64,000 bases of DNA from Carnobacterium_A sp047553015 (GCF_047553015.1 NZ_CP180212.1:124001-188000), one strand, 5' to 3'. Shown: positions 33,054 to 42,423, numbered from the stretch's first letter. The notes: generated by a model not told the origin, from the letters alone. Program-made: numbers and translations.

Positions 33054-34049
33054 GTGAACTTAATGGAACCAATCTTATCCAATCAAGCCGGTTTACTATT
33101 AGATGATTTTGAAAAAATGTATCGACTGATGTGGCAAATTCGTTTTTTTGATGAACAGGTAGAAGAATTATTTACAGCAGGAAAGATACATGGCACAACT
33201 CATCTTTCTATTGGACAAGAAGCAACAGCAGTTGGGAGCGGTTATTTATTAAAACCGACTGACTTTATGACGACAACTCATCGAGGACACGCCAATACAA
33301 TTGTTAAAGGAACAGATATGTCTGCAATGATGGCAGAGCTATTTGGAAAAAAAGGCGGTACGAATCACGGCAAAGGTGGAAGTATGCATATTGCTGACAG
33401 TGATACGGGAAATTTAGGATCAAATGGAATTGTTGGAGGAGGATACCCTATTGCAGTTGGAGCGGCATTGACAGCTCAAATGAAAAAAACGACTGCAGTT
33501 GTGATGTGTTATGCAGGTGACGGTTCTACTAATGAGGGGAGTTTTCATGAGTCATTGAATTTAGCTTCTATTTGGAAATTACCAGTGATTTTTTTTATTG
33601 AAAACAATCAATACGGGATGAGCAGTTCGATAAAACAAATGGTAAATATTCCTTTTTTATCAAAACGAGCGGAGAGTTATGGCTTTGAAGGGAAAACAAT
33701 TGATGGCAATAATTGGCTAGAAGTAGTTGATGCTACCTCTGCTGCAATCGAAAAAGCTCGTAGTGGTGGAGGTCCGACATTAATTGAAGCATTAACCTAT
33801 CGATCTAGAGGCCATTCAAAATCAGATAAACGAGAATACCGGACACAAGCAGAAGAAGCTCAGTGGCAGCTAAAAGATCCCATCTTATTGGCAGAACAGC
33901 AATTACTTGCGGCAAATTTAGTCTCTAAAGAGGACTTAATTGTGTGGAAGGAAGAAAGTAGAGAAAACGTTCAACAGGCTATTCAACAGGCTAAGAAGAT
34001 GGAAGATGTAGCGCTAGCTGACCTAGAAACCAATGTCTATGCTGAATAA
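33054..34049 (+). CDS. thiamine-diphosphate dehydrogenase E1 component, alpha subunit
   Basis: Alpha subunit of a 2-oxo-acid or acetoin dehydrogenase E1. About 331 residues; GTG 33051, GTG 33054 and ATG 33063 are all possible starts, with AGAGGAAAG at 33041-33049 favouring 33054. The ThDP motif is GDGSTNEGSFHESLNLASIWKLPVIFFIENN near 155-185, and HRGHANTIVKG plus GGSMHI near 107-114 are family landmarks. It resembles AcoA and PdhA. The beta subunit follows 11 bases later. The product catalyses decarboxylation of an oxo-acid or acetoin, passing the acyl group to an E2, which is not encoded next to it. Confidence 0.88.
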   Translation: MNLMEPILSNQAGLLLDDFEKMYRLMWQIRFFDEQVEELFTAGKIHGTTHLSIGQEATAVGSGYLLKPTDFMTTTHRGHANTIVKGTDMSAMMAELFGKKGGTNHGKGGSMHIADSDTGNLGSNGIVGGGYPIAVGAALTAQMKKTTAVVMCYAGDGSTNEGSFHESLNLASIWKLPVIFFIENNQYGMSSSIKQMVNIPFLSKRAESYGFEGKTIDGNNWLEVVDATSAAIEKARSGGGPTLIEALTYRSRGHSKSDKREYRTQAEEAQWQLKDPILLAEQQLLAANLVSKEDLIVWKEESRENVQQAIQQAKKMEDVALADLETNVYAE

Positions 34050-34060
34050 GGAGGATGAAA

Positions 34061-35041
34061 ATGCGTAAGATAACCTATCTAGCTGCTATTAATGAAGCCT
34101 TAGATGAAGCTCTGGCAACAGATGAACGAGTATTTTTAATGGGAGAAGATATCGCGCTATATGGTGGGAGTTTTGGTGCAACTAAAGGGCTTGTCCAAAA
34201 ATACGGAACAAAACGGATTCGAAATACCCCTATTTCAGAAAGTGCGTTGGCAGGAGCGGCCGTTGGCTCAGCTATGACAGGTATGCGACCAATTATCGAG
34301 ATTCAATTTTCTGATTTTATCACGATTGCTTTAGATCAGATAGTCAATCAAGCTGCAAAAATACACTATATGTATGGTGGGAAAGTCTCTGTACCACTGG
34401 TTGTAAGAACAGCAGCGGGTTCAGGAACAGGGCACGCCGCCCAACATTCTCAAAGTTTAGAAAATTGGACAGCTCATATTCCTGGTTTAAAAGTGGTCCA
34501 ACCCTCAACAGCTTACGATGCTAAAGGTTTATTGCATGCTGCAATCGAAGACAATAATCCTGTGATGTTTTATGAACATAAATTGTGTTACCAAACAACT
34601 AGTGAAGTCCCCGAAGAAAAATATGTCATTCCTTTTGGAGTAGCGGATATAAAGCATTCAGGACAAGATATTACTGTCGTTGCGACTGGGATTATGGTTC
34701 ATAAGAGTTTGGCAATAGCTAAGCAATTAGCCTTAGAAGGTATTTCCTTAGAAGTGATTGATCCACGTACATTAGTCCCTTTAGATACAAAAACCATCAT
34801 TAAGTCTGTGCAAAAGACAGGAAGGCTCTTAATTGTTCATGAAGCAGTTAAAAGAAGTGGATTTGGTGGTGAGATAGCTAGTATTGTAGCTGAAAGCAAA
34901 GCTTTTTATGCATTGAAAAAACCCATCAAGCGACTTGGAGGGAAATCAATCCCGATACCTTATCAAAAAGAGCTAGAACATGCTGCTATTCCTCAAGAAG
35001 AGGATATCTTAGCGGCTGCTTATGAATTAATGGAAAAATAA
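34061..35041 (+). CDS. thiamine-diphosphate dehydrogenase E1 component, beta subunit
   Basis: Beta subunit partner of the upstream gene; both form the heterotetrameric E1. Start ATG 34061 is used because ATG 34055 abuts AAGGAGG. 326 residues: MGEDIALYGGSFGATKGL near 25-42, the conserved TPISESALAGAAVGSAM, EIQFSDFITIALDQIVNQ, and the C-terminal transketolase domain with VATGIMVHKSLA and IDPRTLVPLDT. The operon ends here without E2 or E3, unlike complete aco or pdh operons. Confidence 0.9.
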   Translation: MRKITYLAAINEALDEALATDERVFLMGEDIALYGGSFGATKGLVQKYGTKRIRNTPISESALAGAAVGSAMTGMRPIIEIQFSDFITIALDQIVNQAAKIHYMYGGKVSVPLVVRTAAGSGTGHAAQHSQSLENWTAHIPGLKVVQPSTAYDAKGLLHAAIEDNNPVMFYEHKLCYQTTSEVPEEKYVIPFGVADIKHSGQDITVVATGIMVHKSLAIAKQLALEGISLEVIDPRTLVPLDTKTIIKSVQKTGRLLIVHEAVKRSGFGGEIASIVAESKAFYALKKPIKRLGGKSIPIPYQKELEHAAIPQEEDILAAAYELMEK

Positions 35042-35097
35042 AACAATCAAGCACTATCAGCCTAAAAAAAGGCAATAAAGGTAAAGGGGTTAATCTG

Positions 35098-35535
35098 GTG
35101 GAAATAGATTTGAGCAAAGGTATGGCAGCTAAAGTAGAAGTAGAAACAACCATTTCACAAGGCGGTTCGACTGAACGGTTTGTTTTTAATCAAATGGGAA
35201 AAGTTGTGTATATGAATGGCTCTTATTACATTCGTTACCAAGAAGCGTATGATGAAGTAGAAGTTCCTGTAACATTTAAATTAGAGCCAACAGGAGGTGT
35301 TACGCTTATTCGTAGAGGCGAAACAACTACTCGAATGAGATTCGAGCAAGGTGAACGTTTTGAGACAAGTTATCAAACGCCACAGGGCCTAGTAACGATG
35401 CAGACGGTAACGCGTCAATTACAAGTCAGTTACAAGCAAAATCCGTTTTCAGGTGAGCTACAATTAGAATACGATCTGTACCTCGGACAAGAAAAACTCG
35501 GTGAACACAAATTACGATTGCTTTTTACTATCTAA
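35098..35535 (+). CDS. DUF1934 protein (YwiB family)
   Basis: A 145-residue protein that fits a calycin-like beta barrel of the YwiB/DUF1934 family: alternating beta strands such as VEVETTISQGGSTERF and LIRRGETTTRMRFEQGERFETSY. Function unknown. It starts at GTG with AAAGGGG upstream. In Bacillus and many Lactobacillales argS separates ywiB from rpoE; argS is absent here and rpoE follows after 45 bases. Confidence 0.85.
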   Translation: MEIDLSKGMAAKVEVETTISQGGSTERFVFNQMGKVVYMNGSYYIRYQEAYDEVEVPVTFKLEPTGGVTLIRRGETTTRMRFEQGERFETSYQTPQGLVTMQTVTRQLQVSYKQNPFSGELQLEYDLYLGQEKLGEHKLRLLFTI

Positions 35536-35579
35536 ATAGAGTAAGATAAAGAATAGACTGTTGAAAGGATGTGGCTTTC

Positions 35580-36173
35580 GTGGAATTTGAAAGATTTGAA
35601 GGACAAAATAAAAGCGAATTATCAATGATAGAAGTCGCTCATGCTATTTTAGATCAAAAAGGCGAGATTTTAGATTTTAACGTGTTACTCAAAGAAATCA
35701 AAGATTATTTAGGATTTACTGCAGAAAAAATAAAAAACAATACATCACAATTTTATACAGATTTGAATATCAACGGTAGTTTTATTTCGTTGGGAGAAAA
35801 TCGTTGGGGATTGCGTTCATGGTATCCAATTGACTTTATCGATGAGGAAGTTACTCAAGGAAATGAAGATGAAGCACCTAAGCGCAAAAAACGTAAAAAA
35901 GTAAGTGCCTTTGTTTCAAGTGAAGATGAAATTGATTACAGCAATGATGACCCAGAAGATGATGATGAAGAAGAGGAAGAAGAGCTTCTGATTGATAATG
36001 ACGGTGTTGTGATTGAAGCAGAAGATAAAGAAGATATCGGCAAATACAAAAAAGATTTAACAGAAATTGGTGCAGACGAAGATGAAGAAGATGAGCTGCC
36101 AGATGGTGTTGAAGGCGAATTAACGGTTATTGAAGACGAAGAAGAAGAAGCGGATGATAAAAACGACTACTAA
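35580..36173 (+). CDS. rpoE: RNA polymerase delta subunit
   Basis: Accessory subunit that lowers polymerase affinity for nonspecific DNA and speeds recycling. The N-terminal folded domain (residues 1-95, with the WGLRSWYPIDFID end) is followed by a very acidic tail of Asp/Glu runs (DDDEEEEEE-type), about 90 residues. GTG 35580 is chosen as start because GTG 35571 is one base from the AAAGGA site. 197 residues, typical. Confidence 0.95.
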   Translation: MEFERFEGQNKSELSMIEVAHAILDQKGEILDFNVLLKEIKDYLGFTAEKIKNNTSQFYTDLNINGSFISLGENRWGLRSWYPIDFIDEEVTQGNEDEAPKRKKRKKVSAFVSSEDEIDYSNDDPEDDDEEEEEELLIDNDGVVIEAEDKEDIGKYKKDLTEIGADEDEEDELPDGVEGELTVIEDEEEEADDKNDY

Positions 36174-36247
36174 TTCAAGCGACTTTAGTCTAACTACTCA
36201 GAAAAAATAGCTTAAAAACTAAATAAATGAAAATAGATATAAAAACC

Positions 36248-36372
36248 TTGACGATAGTCATTTGAGGCTGTATCATATTTATTGGGCTCCCTTGGCGTTT
36301 TTTTAAGGGACAAGGACTGAAAGTAATTTATCAGCTCCCTATTCTTAACAGAATAGGGAGCTTTGTTTTTTT
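36248..36372 (+). promoter_or_regulatory. pyrG promoter and CTP-sensing attenuator
   Basis: Promoter TTGACG (36248-36253), 17 bases, TATCAT (36271-36276); the likely transcript start is the GGG of GGGCTCC at 36284. An intrinsic terminator follows: AGCTCCCTATTC and GAATAGGGAGCT (36333-36362) with a T tract. Both blocks match the pyrG control known in Bacillus and Lactococcus: when CTP is low, polymerase stutters and adds extra G at the 5' end; the G run then pairs with CUCCC in the terminator's left arm and prevents termination. Confidence 0.88.
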
Positions 36373-36412
36373 GTTTGACTACCCAAATTCATCAAAGAAG
36401 GAGTTCGATTAA

Positions 36413-38017
36413 ATGACAAAGTATATTTTTGTAACAGGTGGAGTAGTTTCTTCGATAGGTAAAGGAATCGCAGCGGCTTCATTGGGAAGGTTATTAAAAA
36501 ATCGTGGACTTAAAGTAACGATTCAAAAATTTGATCCCTATATTAACGTAGACCCAGGAACGATGAGTCCTTATCAACACGGAGAGGTTTTTGTAACCGA
36601 TGATGGAGCAGAAACAGATCTTGATCTAGGACACTACGAAAGATTTATTGATATCAACTTGAACCGCTACTCAAACGTAACGACGGGAAAAGTTTATTCA
36701 GAAGTTATTCGTAAAGAACGTAAAGGCGAATACTTAGGAGCTACAGTACAGGTTATCCCACACATTACAAATGAAATTAAAGAAAAGATGATGCGTGCCG
36801 GTCAAACAACGGATTCTGATATTGTGATCACAGAAGTGGGTGGAACGGTTGGAGATATTGAATCTTTACCCTTTCTAGAAGCATTGCGCCAAATGAAGCG
36901 AGATGTTGGAACGGAAAATGTGATGTATATTCATACAACACTTATTCCTTATCTTGGTGCTGCTGGTGAAATGAAGACAAAGCCAACACAACATAGTGTT
37001 AAAGAGTTAAGAGGCTTAGGAATTCAACCTAATATTTTAGTCGTACGTAGCGAACGTCCAGTTTCACAAAGTGTAAAAGATAAACTAGCTTCTTTTTGTG
37101 ATGTAGCACCTGAAGCGGTCATTGAATCGTTAGATGTTGACACATTGTATTCCATTCCGTTAAATTTACAAAAACAAGGAATGGATCAAATCGTCTGCGA
37201 CCATTTGAAAATTGATGCACCTCCTGCTGATATGACAGAATGGATCAAGTTAGAAGAAAAAGTACTGAACTTATCTAAGAAAACGAAAATTGCATTAGTG
37301 GGTAAATACGTTGAATTACCTGACGCTTATTTATCAGTAGTAGAATCTTTAAGTCATGCCGGTTACGCAGAAGACTCAGAAATTGAAATAGATTGGATCA
37401 ATGCAGACGAAGTAACCACTTCTAATGCAGCAGAGTTATTGAAAGATGCCGATGGTATTTTAGTTCCAGGTGGCTTTGGTGACCGAGGACTAGAAGGTAA
37501 AATTGCAGCTATTCAATATGCTCGCGAAAACACTGTTCCTTTCTTTGGCATCTGTTTAGGAATGCAATTAGCGTGTGTTGAGTATGCTCGAAATGTAGTT
37601 GGTCTTGAAGGAGCCCACTCTACGGAAACAGATCCTAAAACGCCGCACAATATTATTGATTTGATGAGTGACCAAAAAGATGTAGTAGAAATGGGTGGCA
37701 CGTTGCGTCTTGGGTTGTATCCTTGTAAATTGAAAGCTGGTTCTGTTGCAGCTAAGAATTACGATAATGCAGAAGTTGTCCAAGAGCGTCACCGCCACCG
37801 GTATGAGTTTAATAATGAATACCGTAAAGCTTTAGAAGATAAAGGTATGGTGTTCTCTGGTGTTTCACCTGACAATCGCTTAGTTGAAATTGTAGAATTA
37901 TCTGATCATCCTTTTTATGTTGCTTGTCAGTTTCATCCAGAATTTCTTTCACGCCCAAATCGTCCACAAAAATTATTTACGGGATTTATTAAAGCTTCAT
38001 TGAAAAACCAACAGTAA
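36413..38017 (+). CDS. pyrG: CTP synthase
   Basis: Amination of UTP to CTP with glutamine and ATP. 534 residues: synthetase domain with P-loop GGVVSSIGKGIAAASLG near 8-24 and GTVGDIES, then the glutaminase domain with the catalytic Cys in FFGICLGMQLAC near 380 and HPEFLSRP near 508. The Cys/His/Glu triad is in place. RBS AAGGAG. Regulation by the upstream attenuator. Confidence 0.98.
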   Translation: MTKYIFVTGGVVSSIGKGIAAASLGRLLKNRGLKVTIQKFDPYINVDPGTMSPYQHGEVFVTDDGAETDLDLGHYERFIDINLNRYSNVTTGKVYSEVIRKERKGEYLGATVQVIPHITNEIKEKMMRAGQTTDSDIVITEVGGTVGDIESLPFLEALRQMKRDVGTENVMYIHTTLIPYLGAAGEMKTKPTQHSVKELRGLGIQPNILVVRSERPVSQSVKDKLASFCDVAPEAVIESLDVDTLYSIPLNLQKQGMDQIVCDHLKIDAPPADMTEWIKLEEKVLNLSKKTKIALVGKYVELPDAYLSVVESLSHAGYAEDSEIEIDWINADEVTTSNAAELLKDADGILVPGGFGDRGLEGKIAAIQYARENTVPFFGICLGMQLACVEYARNVVGLEGAHSTETDPKTPHNIIDLMSDQKDVVEMGGTLRLGLYPCKLKAGSVAAKNYDNAEVVQERHRHRYEFNNEYRKALEDKGMVFSGVSPDNRLVEIVELSDHPFYVACQFHPEFLSRPNRPQKLFTGFIKASLKNQQ

Positions 38018-38087
38018 TATTCTTTCTTTTTCTTATTTTATCATGAGAATTGGCGGTTTAAGTCTAGGAATTGTTTGTTTTGTTTGG

Positions 38088-38122
38088 TATAATAAAAATG
38101 TTGGTCAAGGGAAGACCTTGAC
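38088..38122 (+). promoter_or_regulatory. fba promoter with 7-base inverted repeat
   Basis: Extended -10 TGGTATAAT (TATAAT at 38088-38093), weak -35 (TAGGAA, 17 bases upstream). Ten bases later GTCAAGG and CCTTGAC (38104-38110, 38116-38122) form an inverted repeat around GAAGA, close to the expected transcript start; a repressor site or a 5' hairpin are both possible. Confidence 0.6.
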
Positions 38123-38154
38123 AAATAAAACCTTTCCTTAAGGAGGAAAAATAT

Positions 38155-39012
38155 ATGAGTCGTTTAGTTAGTATGACAGATATGTTAAATAAGGCATTAG
38201 AAGGTAAATATGCGGTTGGTCAATTCAACATTAACAACCTTGAATGGACACAAGCAGTTTTAGAAGCAGCACAAGCAGAGAACTCTCCAGTAATCTTAGG
38301 AGTATCTGAAGGCGCTGGAAAATACATGGGTGGCCCATTAGTTGTTGCTGCAATGACTGAAGCTTTAATGGAAACAATGAACATTACTGTTCCTGTTGCA
38401 TTACATTTAGACCATGGTTCTTCATTTGAAAACTGTAAAACAGCTATTGATGCTGGCTATTCTTCAGTAATGATTGATAACTCAGCGTTCCCAATTGATG
38501 AAAATATTGCTGCAACGAAAAAAGTTGTTGAATATGCTCATTCAAAAGGTGCTTCTGTAGAAGCTGAAGTAGGAACAGTTGGCGGAACCGAAGATGGCGT
38601 TACTGGTGGAGTTCAGTATGCTGACCCTAAAGAATGTCTACGTATGGTTAAAGAAGCAAACATTGACGCTTTAGCAGCAGCTTTAGGCTCTGTACATGGC
38701 GACTACGAAGGCGAACCTGTTTTAGGTTTTGACGAAATGAAAGAAATTTCTGACTTAACTCATGCACCATTAGTTTTACATGGTGGATCTGGGATTCCAG
38801 AATTCCAAATTAAAAAAGCTATTGAAAATGGTCACTCTAAAATCAATGTGAACACTGAGTTACAACAAGTTTGGACTGCAGGCGTTCGTGAAAAATTAGC
38901 TACTGACGATAAAGTTTACGATCCTCGTAAAGTTATTGCACCAGGTAAAGAGAGAATTATTGCTACAGTTAAAACAACTATGCAACGTTTTGGTTCATCA
39001 AACAAAGCTTAA
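38155..39012 (+). CDS. fba: class II fructose-1,6-bisphosphate aldolase
   Basis: Zinc-dependent glycolytic aldolase. 285 residues: ALHLDHGSSFENCK near 80-93 contributes the zinc His, SVMIDNSAFPIDEN the catalytic Asp region, and VHGDYEGEP, LHGGSGIPEF and INVNTELQ (phosphate binding) follow. Codon choice is biased to frequent codons, fitting high expression. RBS AAGGAGG is strong. A long terminator (39036-39077) follows. In Bacillus transaldolase (ywjH) sits next; here it is absent. Confidence 0.97.
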   Translation: MSRLVSMTDMLNKALEGKYAVGQFNINNLEWTQAVLEAAQAENSPVILGVSEGAGKYMGGPLVVAAMTEALMETMNITVPVALHLDHGSSFENCKTAIDAGYSSVMIDNSAFPIDENIAATKKVVEYAHSKGASVEAEVGTVGGTEDGVTGGVQYADPKECLRMVKEANIDALAAALGSVHGDYEGEPVLGFDEMKEISDLTHAPLVLHGGSGIPEFQIKKAIENGHSKINVNTELQQVWTAGVREKLATDDKVYDPRKVIAPGKERIIATVKTTMQRFGSSNKA

Positions 39013-39035
39013 TTCAAACCTGAACAAGCGGTAAA

Positions 39036-39077
39036 AAAGAGCACATACAATCTAATGATTGTTCGTGCTCTTTTTTT
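39036..39077 (+). terminator. terminator after fba
   Basis: AAAGAGCACATACAATC and GATTGTTCGTGCTCTTT pair with one mismatch around TAAT, followed by TTTTT. Confidence 0.9.
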
Positions 39078-39443
39078 GCTACTTTTTTCAATAAAAACCC
39101 TGGTTTTAGATTATTTGTCTAATTAGCGACACAATAAGAATTGTATATTAACAAATAGTATAGTAACATTAGTCAGTGTTTAGCAAAAAAAGTTACTCAT
39201 TACTAAAGTAGGTTAGTTGAGCTTAGTATAGATTTAAATAATATAGTCTATTAGATAATAGAACGGAACTGTTCATTTATAGAGTGATAGTTTCCATGCA
39301 CAAAAACAATCAGAGTAACTTATCTTAAAACTGAAAAATATCGAGTAGAAGCAAGTAGTTTTAGTATGAAAATTAATCAAATCAAGAGACGATTAAACGA
39401 ATAACCAATAAAAACACGTATAATAATAAAGTGAGGTATAGTA
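39078..39443. other. intergenic region before murZ
   Basis: About 360 AT-rich bases without supported genes. Only short, low-scoring frames appear on either strand. A TATAAT at 39420-39425 (preceded by ACG) is the likely -10 of the murZ-rho transcript. In Bacillus transaldolase lies in this place. Confidence 0.5.
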
Positions 39444-40721
39444 ATGAAAAAGATAGTTATTAATGGAGGAAGAAAGTTAAGTGGATCAGTTACAATCAAC
39501 GGAGCTAAAAATAGTGTTGTCGCTTTAATCCCAGCGTCAATCTTGGCTGATTCTCCCGTTACTTTAGAGGGAGTGCCAGATATCCAAGATGTGCACTCGT
39601 TAATCGAAATTTTAAATAGTATGCACGTTAAAACAAATTTTGATGGTTCAACGTTAGTTATTGATCCAACAGAAATGATTTCCATTCCTATGCCAAGTGG
39701 TAAAATACAAAGTTTGCGTGCCTCTTATTATTTCATGGGTGCTTTATTAACTAAATATGGACAAGGGGTTGTTGGTTTACCAGGTGGTTGCTTTTTAGGA
39801 CCTCGTCCGATAGATCAACATTTAAAAGGTTTTCGAGCTCTAGGAGCGATAGTTGACAATGAACAAGGAGCGATGTACCTTAGAACGCCTGTAGAAGGAT
39901 TAAAAGGAACTCGTATTTATTTGGACGTTGTCTCTATAGGGGCAACACTTAATGTGATGCTTGCTGCTGTTAAGGCAAAAGGAACAACTATCATTGAAAA
40001 TGCTGCTCGTGAACCTGAAATTATCGATGTAGCAACACTATTAAATAATATGGGTGCAAAGGTCCGAGGAGCAGGAACAGATATTCTTCGTATCGAAGGA
40101 GTTAATGAACTTCACGGCTGCAGACATAGTGTTATACCAGATAGAATTGAAGCGGGGACTTATTTAGCTTTAGCTGGAGCAATTGGGACAGATATTACGG
40201 TTCAAAACGTCATTGTAGAACACTTAGAAGGATTAGTAGCAAAGATGGAAGAAATGGGTGTCCCCATGACTATCGGAGAAGACAGTATACGCGTGAAAGA
40301 AGCGCAACTTCCACTAAAACCAATTAATGTAAAAACGCTTCCTTACCCTGGGTTTGCAACAGATTTACAGCAACCTTTAACGCCTTTAATATTGAAAACA
40401 ATAGGAGAATCAACTGTTTTAGATACAATATATGCTAAGCGTGTAAAGCATATTCCGGAATTAGTTCGTATGGGTGCAAAAGCACGTGTTGAAGGGGATT
40501 TAATTCTTTTAGAAGGTCCATGTAAATTAAAAGGTGTAGAAGTCGAGGCAAGTGACTTGAGAGCAGGTGCCTGTTTGATAATTGCAGGATTAATGGCCGA
40601 AGGAACGACTACGATTACAGGTGTAGAAAATATTTTAAGAGGTTACGATAATATCATCAGAAAATTGACTGATTTAGGTGCGGACGTTAAGATGATAGAA
40701 ACTGAACACACTAAAATATAG
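39444..40721 (+). CDS. murA: UDP-N-acetylglucosamine 1-carboxyvinyltransferase (MurZ-type)
   Basis: First committed step of peptidoglycan synthesis, adding enolpyruvyl to UDP-GlcNAc. 425 residues of the EPSP-synthase fold; the catalytic Cys, target of fosfomycin, is in GVVGLPGGCFLGPRPIDQHL near residues 112-131. The N-terminus IVINGGRKLSGSVTINGAKNS and RAGACLIIAGLMAEGTT match the family. Because it sits between fba and rho it corresponds to the second Bacillus paralogue (murZ/murAB). ATG start, RBS GTGAGGT. Confidence 0.95.
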   Translation: MKKIVINGGRKLSGSVTINGAKNSVVALIPASILADSPVTLEGVPDIQDVHSLIEILNSMHVKTNFDGSTLVIDPTEMISIPMPSGKIQSLRASYYFMGALLTKYGQGVVGLPGGCFLGPRPIDQHLKGFRALGAIVDNEQGAMYLRTPVEGLKGTRIYLDVVSIGATLNVMLAAVKAKGTTIIENAAREPEIIDVATLLNNMGAKVRGAGTDILRIEGVNELHGCRHSVIPDRIEAGTYLALAGAIGTDITVQNVIVEHLEGLVAKMEEMGVPMTIGEDSIRVKEAQLPLKPINVKTLPYPGFATDLQQPLTPLILKTIGESTVLDTIYAKRVKHIPELVRMGAKARVEGDLILLEGPCKLKGVEVEASDLRAGACLIIAGLMAEGTTTITGVENILRGYDNIIRKLTDLGADVKMIETEHTKI

Positions 40722-40732
40722 GAGTCGAAAAT

Positions 40733-42028
40733 ATGAGTGAGATATTGACTGTTGAACAACTAGAGAAAAAAACATTAAAAGATATTTATGCTTATGCTAA
40801 AGAACTAAAGATTCCTTACTATAGCCAAATGAATAAAAAAGAATTATCTTTAGCCGTCATACGAGCGCAAGAAGAAAAGCAAGGTTTCTTTATGGCTGAA
40901 GGCGTCTTAGATATCATGGCACAACAAGATTTTGGTTTTTTAAGACCGATTAATTATACATCTAGTAAAGAAGATATTTATATTTCTGCTTCTCAAATCA
41001 AACGTTTTGGCTTGAGAAATGGCGATAAAGTAACTGGAAAAGCCCGACCTCCAAAGCCTTCTGAGCGATACTACGGTTTAATGCACGTAAGTAAAGTAAA
41101 TGGAAGTAATCCAGAACAAGCTAAGGAGAGATCACACTTCCCAGCATTGACACCACTCTATCCTGACCGTCGAATTAAATTAGAAACAGAGCAGTCTAAA
41201 CTATCTGCTCGAATGATTGATATTGTAGCTCCAGTTGGTTTTGGCCAACGAGGTCTGATTGTCGCACCACCAAAAGCTGGAAAAACGACACTATTAAAAG
41301 CCATTGCAAATGGAATTGCTGAGAATTATCCTGAAGCGGAATTAATTGTTTTATTAATCGACGAGCGTCCAGAGGAAGTAACAGACATAGAACGTAGCGT
41401 GAAAGGTGAAGTTGTTTCATCAACCTTCGATCAACAACCTCAGAATCACGTGCGTGTTGCTGAGCTCGTTCTAGAAAGAGCCATGCGATTAGTAGAAGAC
41501 AAACAAGACGTAATTATTTTGATGGACAGTATCACTCGACTAGCTCGTGCGTATAATCTAGTTATACCTGCGAGTGGAAGAACCCTAAGTGGGGGGATTG
41601 ATCCTGCAGCCCTTTATCGTCCTAAAAAGTTTTTCGGTGCAGCAAGAAATATTGAAGAAGGCGGAAGCTTAACTATTTTAGCAACAGCTTTGGTTGAAAC
41701 CGGTAGTCGGATGGATGATATTATCTATGAAGAATTTAAAGGAACAGGAAACTCAGAACTTCATTTATCAAGAGAATTATCAGAACGCCGTATATTCCCA
41801 GCGATTGATGTTAAAAAATCAAGTACAAGAAAAGAAGAATTGCTTTTAGATAAAGAGTATTTAGATGAAATCTGGAAATTGCGCCACGCGATGATAACCG
41901 ATTCGTTAGAATTAACCAACCAATTTATTCAGGCTTTGCATAACTCTGAAAATAACGAACAATTTTTTGAGAGTTTTTCAGAAAAAACGTTCAATCAATT
42001 AAAACCTACTCGTAATGCACGTCGATAA
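40733..42028 (+). CDS. rho: transcription termination factor Rho
   Basis: Hexameric RNA helicase that ends transcription. 431 residues: an N-terminal helical region, RNA-binding CSD domain with GFGFLRP-like DFGFLRPINY near 65-74, then the RecA-like ATPase with Walker A APPKAGKTTLLKAIANG near 182-198, LIVLLIDERPEEVTD (Walker B region) and the Q/R loop SGGIDPAALYRPKKFFGAARN. It is 11 bases after murZ and shares its transcript. Downstream is rpmE2. Confidence 0.97.
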   Translation: MSEILTVEQLEKKTLKDIYAYAKELKIPYYSQMNKKELSLAVIRAQEEKQGFFMAEGVLDIMAQQDFGFLRPINYTSSKEDIYISASQIKRFGLRNGDKVTGKARPPKPSERYYGLMHVSKVNGSNPEQAKERSHFPALTPLYPDRRIKLETEQSKLSARMIDIVAPVGFGQRGLIVAPPKAGKTTLLKAIANGIAENYPEAELIVLLIDERPEEVTDIERSVKGEVVSSTFDQQPQNHVRVAELVLERAMRLVEDKQDVIILMDSITRLARAYNLVIPASGRTLSGGIDPAALYRPKKFFGAARNIEEGGSLTILATALVETGSRMDDIIYEEFKGTGNSELHLSRELSERRIFPAIDVKKSSTRKEELLLDKEYLDEIWKLRHAMITDSLELTNQFIQALHNSENNEQFFESFSEKTFNQLKPTRNARR

Positions 42029-42159
42029 AAAAATAGAAGATTAAAGTAGTGAGAATAGATTGCAATAACGTAATAGACGTGGTAGTATTCTACTGTTAAA
42101 TAAAAAATAAAAAAGAACTCTGGTTCAGCAAATGTATCAGGGCAAAGGAGCGAGAGCAC

Positions 42160-42423
42160 ATGAAAAAAGAAATTCACCCAACTTACAAAGAAGTTGTATT
42201 CATGGATACTACTACAGGTTTTAAATTTTTGTCTGGTTCTACAAAACATTCAAGTGAAACTGTTGAATGGGAAGACGGCAATACTTATCCGTTGATCCGT
42301 GTTGAAACAACATCTGATTCACACCCATTCTACACAGGACGTCAAAAATTTACACAAGCAGACGGACGTGTCGATCGCTTCAACAAAAAATATGGTTTGG
42401 CAGACGCAAACTCAGCTGAATAA
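42160..42423 (+). CDS. rpmE2: 50S ribosomal protein L31, type B
   Basis: Zinc-independent form of L31: 87 residues without the CXXC pairs of type A; begins MKKEIHPTYKEVVFMD and contains SDSHPFYTGRQKF and GRVDRFNKKYG, the type B landmarks. RBS AAAGGAGCGAG. Strong codon bias. The rho-rpmE arrangement is general in Firmicutes. A terminator at 42438-42464 follows. Confidence 0.97.
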   Translation: MKKEIHPTYKEVVFMDTTTGFKFLSGSTKHSSETVEWEDGNTYPLIRVETTSDSHPFYTGRQKFTQADGRVDRFNKKYGLADANSAE

